From Vibrio salilacus (GTDB lineage: Bacteria; Pseudomonadota; Gammaproteobacteria; Enterobacterales; Vibrionaceae): a DNA stretch of 37,078 bases. The stretch spans positions 1 to 37,078 of the forward strand of contig NZ_NIVQ01000026.1 of NCBI RefSeq assembly GCF_002811245.1. Direction: 5' to 3'. The notes beneath the pieces were generated by a model. That model ran no database searches, was not told the DNA's origin, and saw only the letters and a program-made list of their open reading frames with translations. The position numbers were made by a program, and so were the translations under genes. Shown here piece after piece: positions 36,739 to 37,078 of the stretch (positions are counted from its first letter, which is position 1; each line of letters begins with the position of its first letter).

Positions 36739-37078
36739 GAACTCGATATTTTACACGACTCTCTTTACCAATTCTGCCCCGAATTACACTTAAAACGACT
36801 CAACAGCTTAACGTTGGCTTGCCACGCATTACTTGACTGTAAAACTCTCACTCTTACCGAACTTGGCCGTAACCTGCCGACCAAAGCGAGAACAAAACAT
36901 AACATCAAACGGATCGACCGATTGTTAGGTAATCGTCACCTCCACAAAGAGCGACTCGCTGTATACCGTTGGCATGCTAGCTTTATCTGTTCGGGCAATG
37001 CGATGCCCATTATACTTGTTGATTGGTCTGATATTCGTGAGCAAAAACGGCTTATGGTATTGCGAGCTTCAGTCGCAC
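36733..37078 (+). CDS. IS10 transposase, N-terminal part
   Basis: Open from ATG 36733 to the window edge (115 codons). It begins MCELDILHDSLYQFCPELHL, then RIDRLLGNRHLHKERLAVYR and the first DDE-region motif ILVDWSDIREQKRLMVL, in which the Asp is the first catalytic acidic residue of IS4-family transposases. It appears nearly identical to the Tn10 IS10-right transposase from memory, differing at a few residues (for example AMPIIL). No RBS is evident, in keeping with the poor translation of IS10 transposase and with RNA-OUT control. Confidence 0.93.
   Translation, partial: MCELDILHDSLYQFCPELHLKRLNSLTLACHALLDCKTLTLTELGRNLPTKARTKHNIKRIDRLLGNRHLHKERLAVYRWHASFICSGNAMPIILVDWSDIREQKRLMVLRASVA

Larger units (their letters stand above)
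36626..37078 (+). mobile_element. IS10-type insertion sequence (IS4 family), outside end
   Basis: Begins with CTGAGGAATCCCCTAATG, very close to the IS10/Tn10 outer end, and continues with the AAAATCAT/ATGATTTT dyad typical of IS10. A GATC (Dam) site lies at 36692-36695. The 9 bp before it, CGCTTTATA (36617-36625), is the candidate target duplication and fits the first half of the IS10 target preference (NGCT). The right end is outside the window. Confidence 0.9.

Overview
The window looks like a chromosomal segment of a Vibrio (Vibrionaceae, Gammaproteobacteria). The housekeeping proteins read as close relatives of the E. coli ones, but with Vibrio-style neighbours. Gene blocks also follow enterobacterial synteny: tufB-thrT-glyT-tyrU-thrU-coaA, menA-rraA, pfkA-fieF-cpxP/cpxRA, hupA-DUF1481-purDH, prmA-dusB-fis, groESL and murB-birA. 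No genus-level marker such as rRNA is present, so Vibrio is an inference.

Layout. 1-715: 5' end of tufB and four tRNA genes (Thr-GGT, Gly-TCC, Tyr-GTA, Thr-TGT) on the minus strand, with a good sigma70 promoter that has a GC-rich discriminator. 861-3677: coaA, a DUF805 membrane protein, a CHMI-family tautomerase and tpiA. 3860-6764: a MATE exporter, rraA and menA. 6882-8504: divergent efp and epmB (EF-P and its lysine-modifying radical SAM enzyme). 8626-10615: an MgtC-like membrane protein and a DcuB-like C4-dicarboxylate antiporter. 10691-16307: pfkA, fieF, then the Cpx envelope-stress module (cpxP divergent from cpxRA, with CpxR boxes between them) and trmL. 16308-16648: non-coding DNA with a 19-bp tandem triplication and gene debris. 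16649-22257: CNNM/CBS protein, hupA, DUF1481 lipoprotein, purD, purH. 22541-25711: zntR, a small ORF broken by an in-frame stop, fis, dusB, prmA. 25855-31876: groEL, groES, DUF3135 protein, SufR-like regulator, GNAT acetyltransferase, murB, birA.

From about 31900 to the end the DNA becomes AT-rich and accessory in character. It carries a 1119-residue EvgS/BvgS-type hybrid sensor kinase, with two periplasmic solute-binding modules and a complete His-Asp-His relay. Divergent from it is an RcsB-like response regulator, and convergent to that is the C-terminal part of a PapD-like fimbrial chaperone. The chaperone is cut at 36626 by an IS10-type insertion sequence that runs off the right edge. This looks like a pilus locus with its own phosphorelay, inactivated or re-wired by IS10.

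Two copies of a two-hairpin dispersed repeat lie in the purH-purD gap (20556-20649) and upstream of groES (28058-28177). A fragment of similar sequence forms the very 3' end of the sensor kinase gene. A single inversion of about 30 kb between coaA and birA would restore the E. coli order murB-birA-coaA-tRNAs-tufB.
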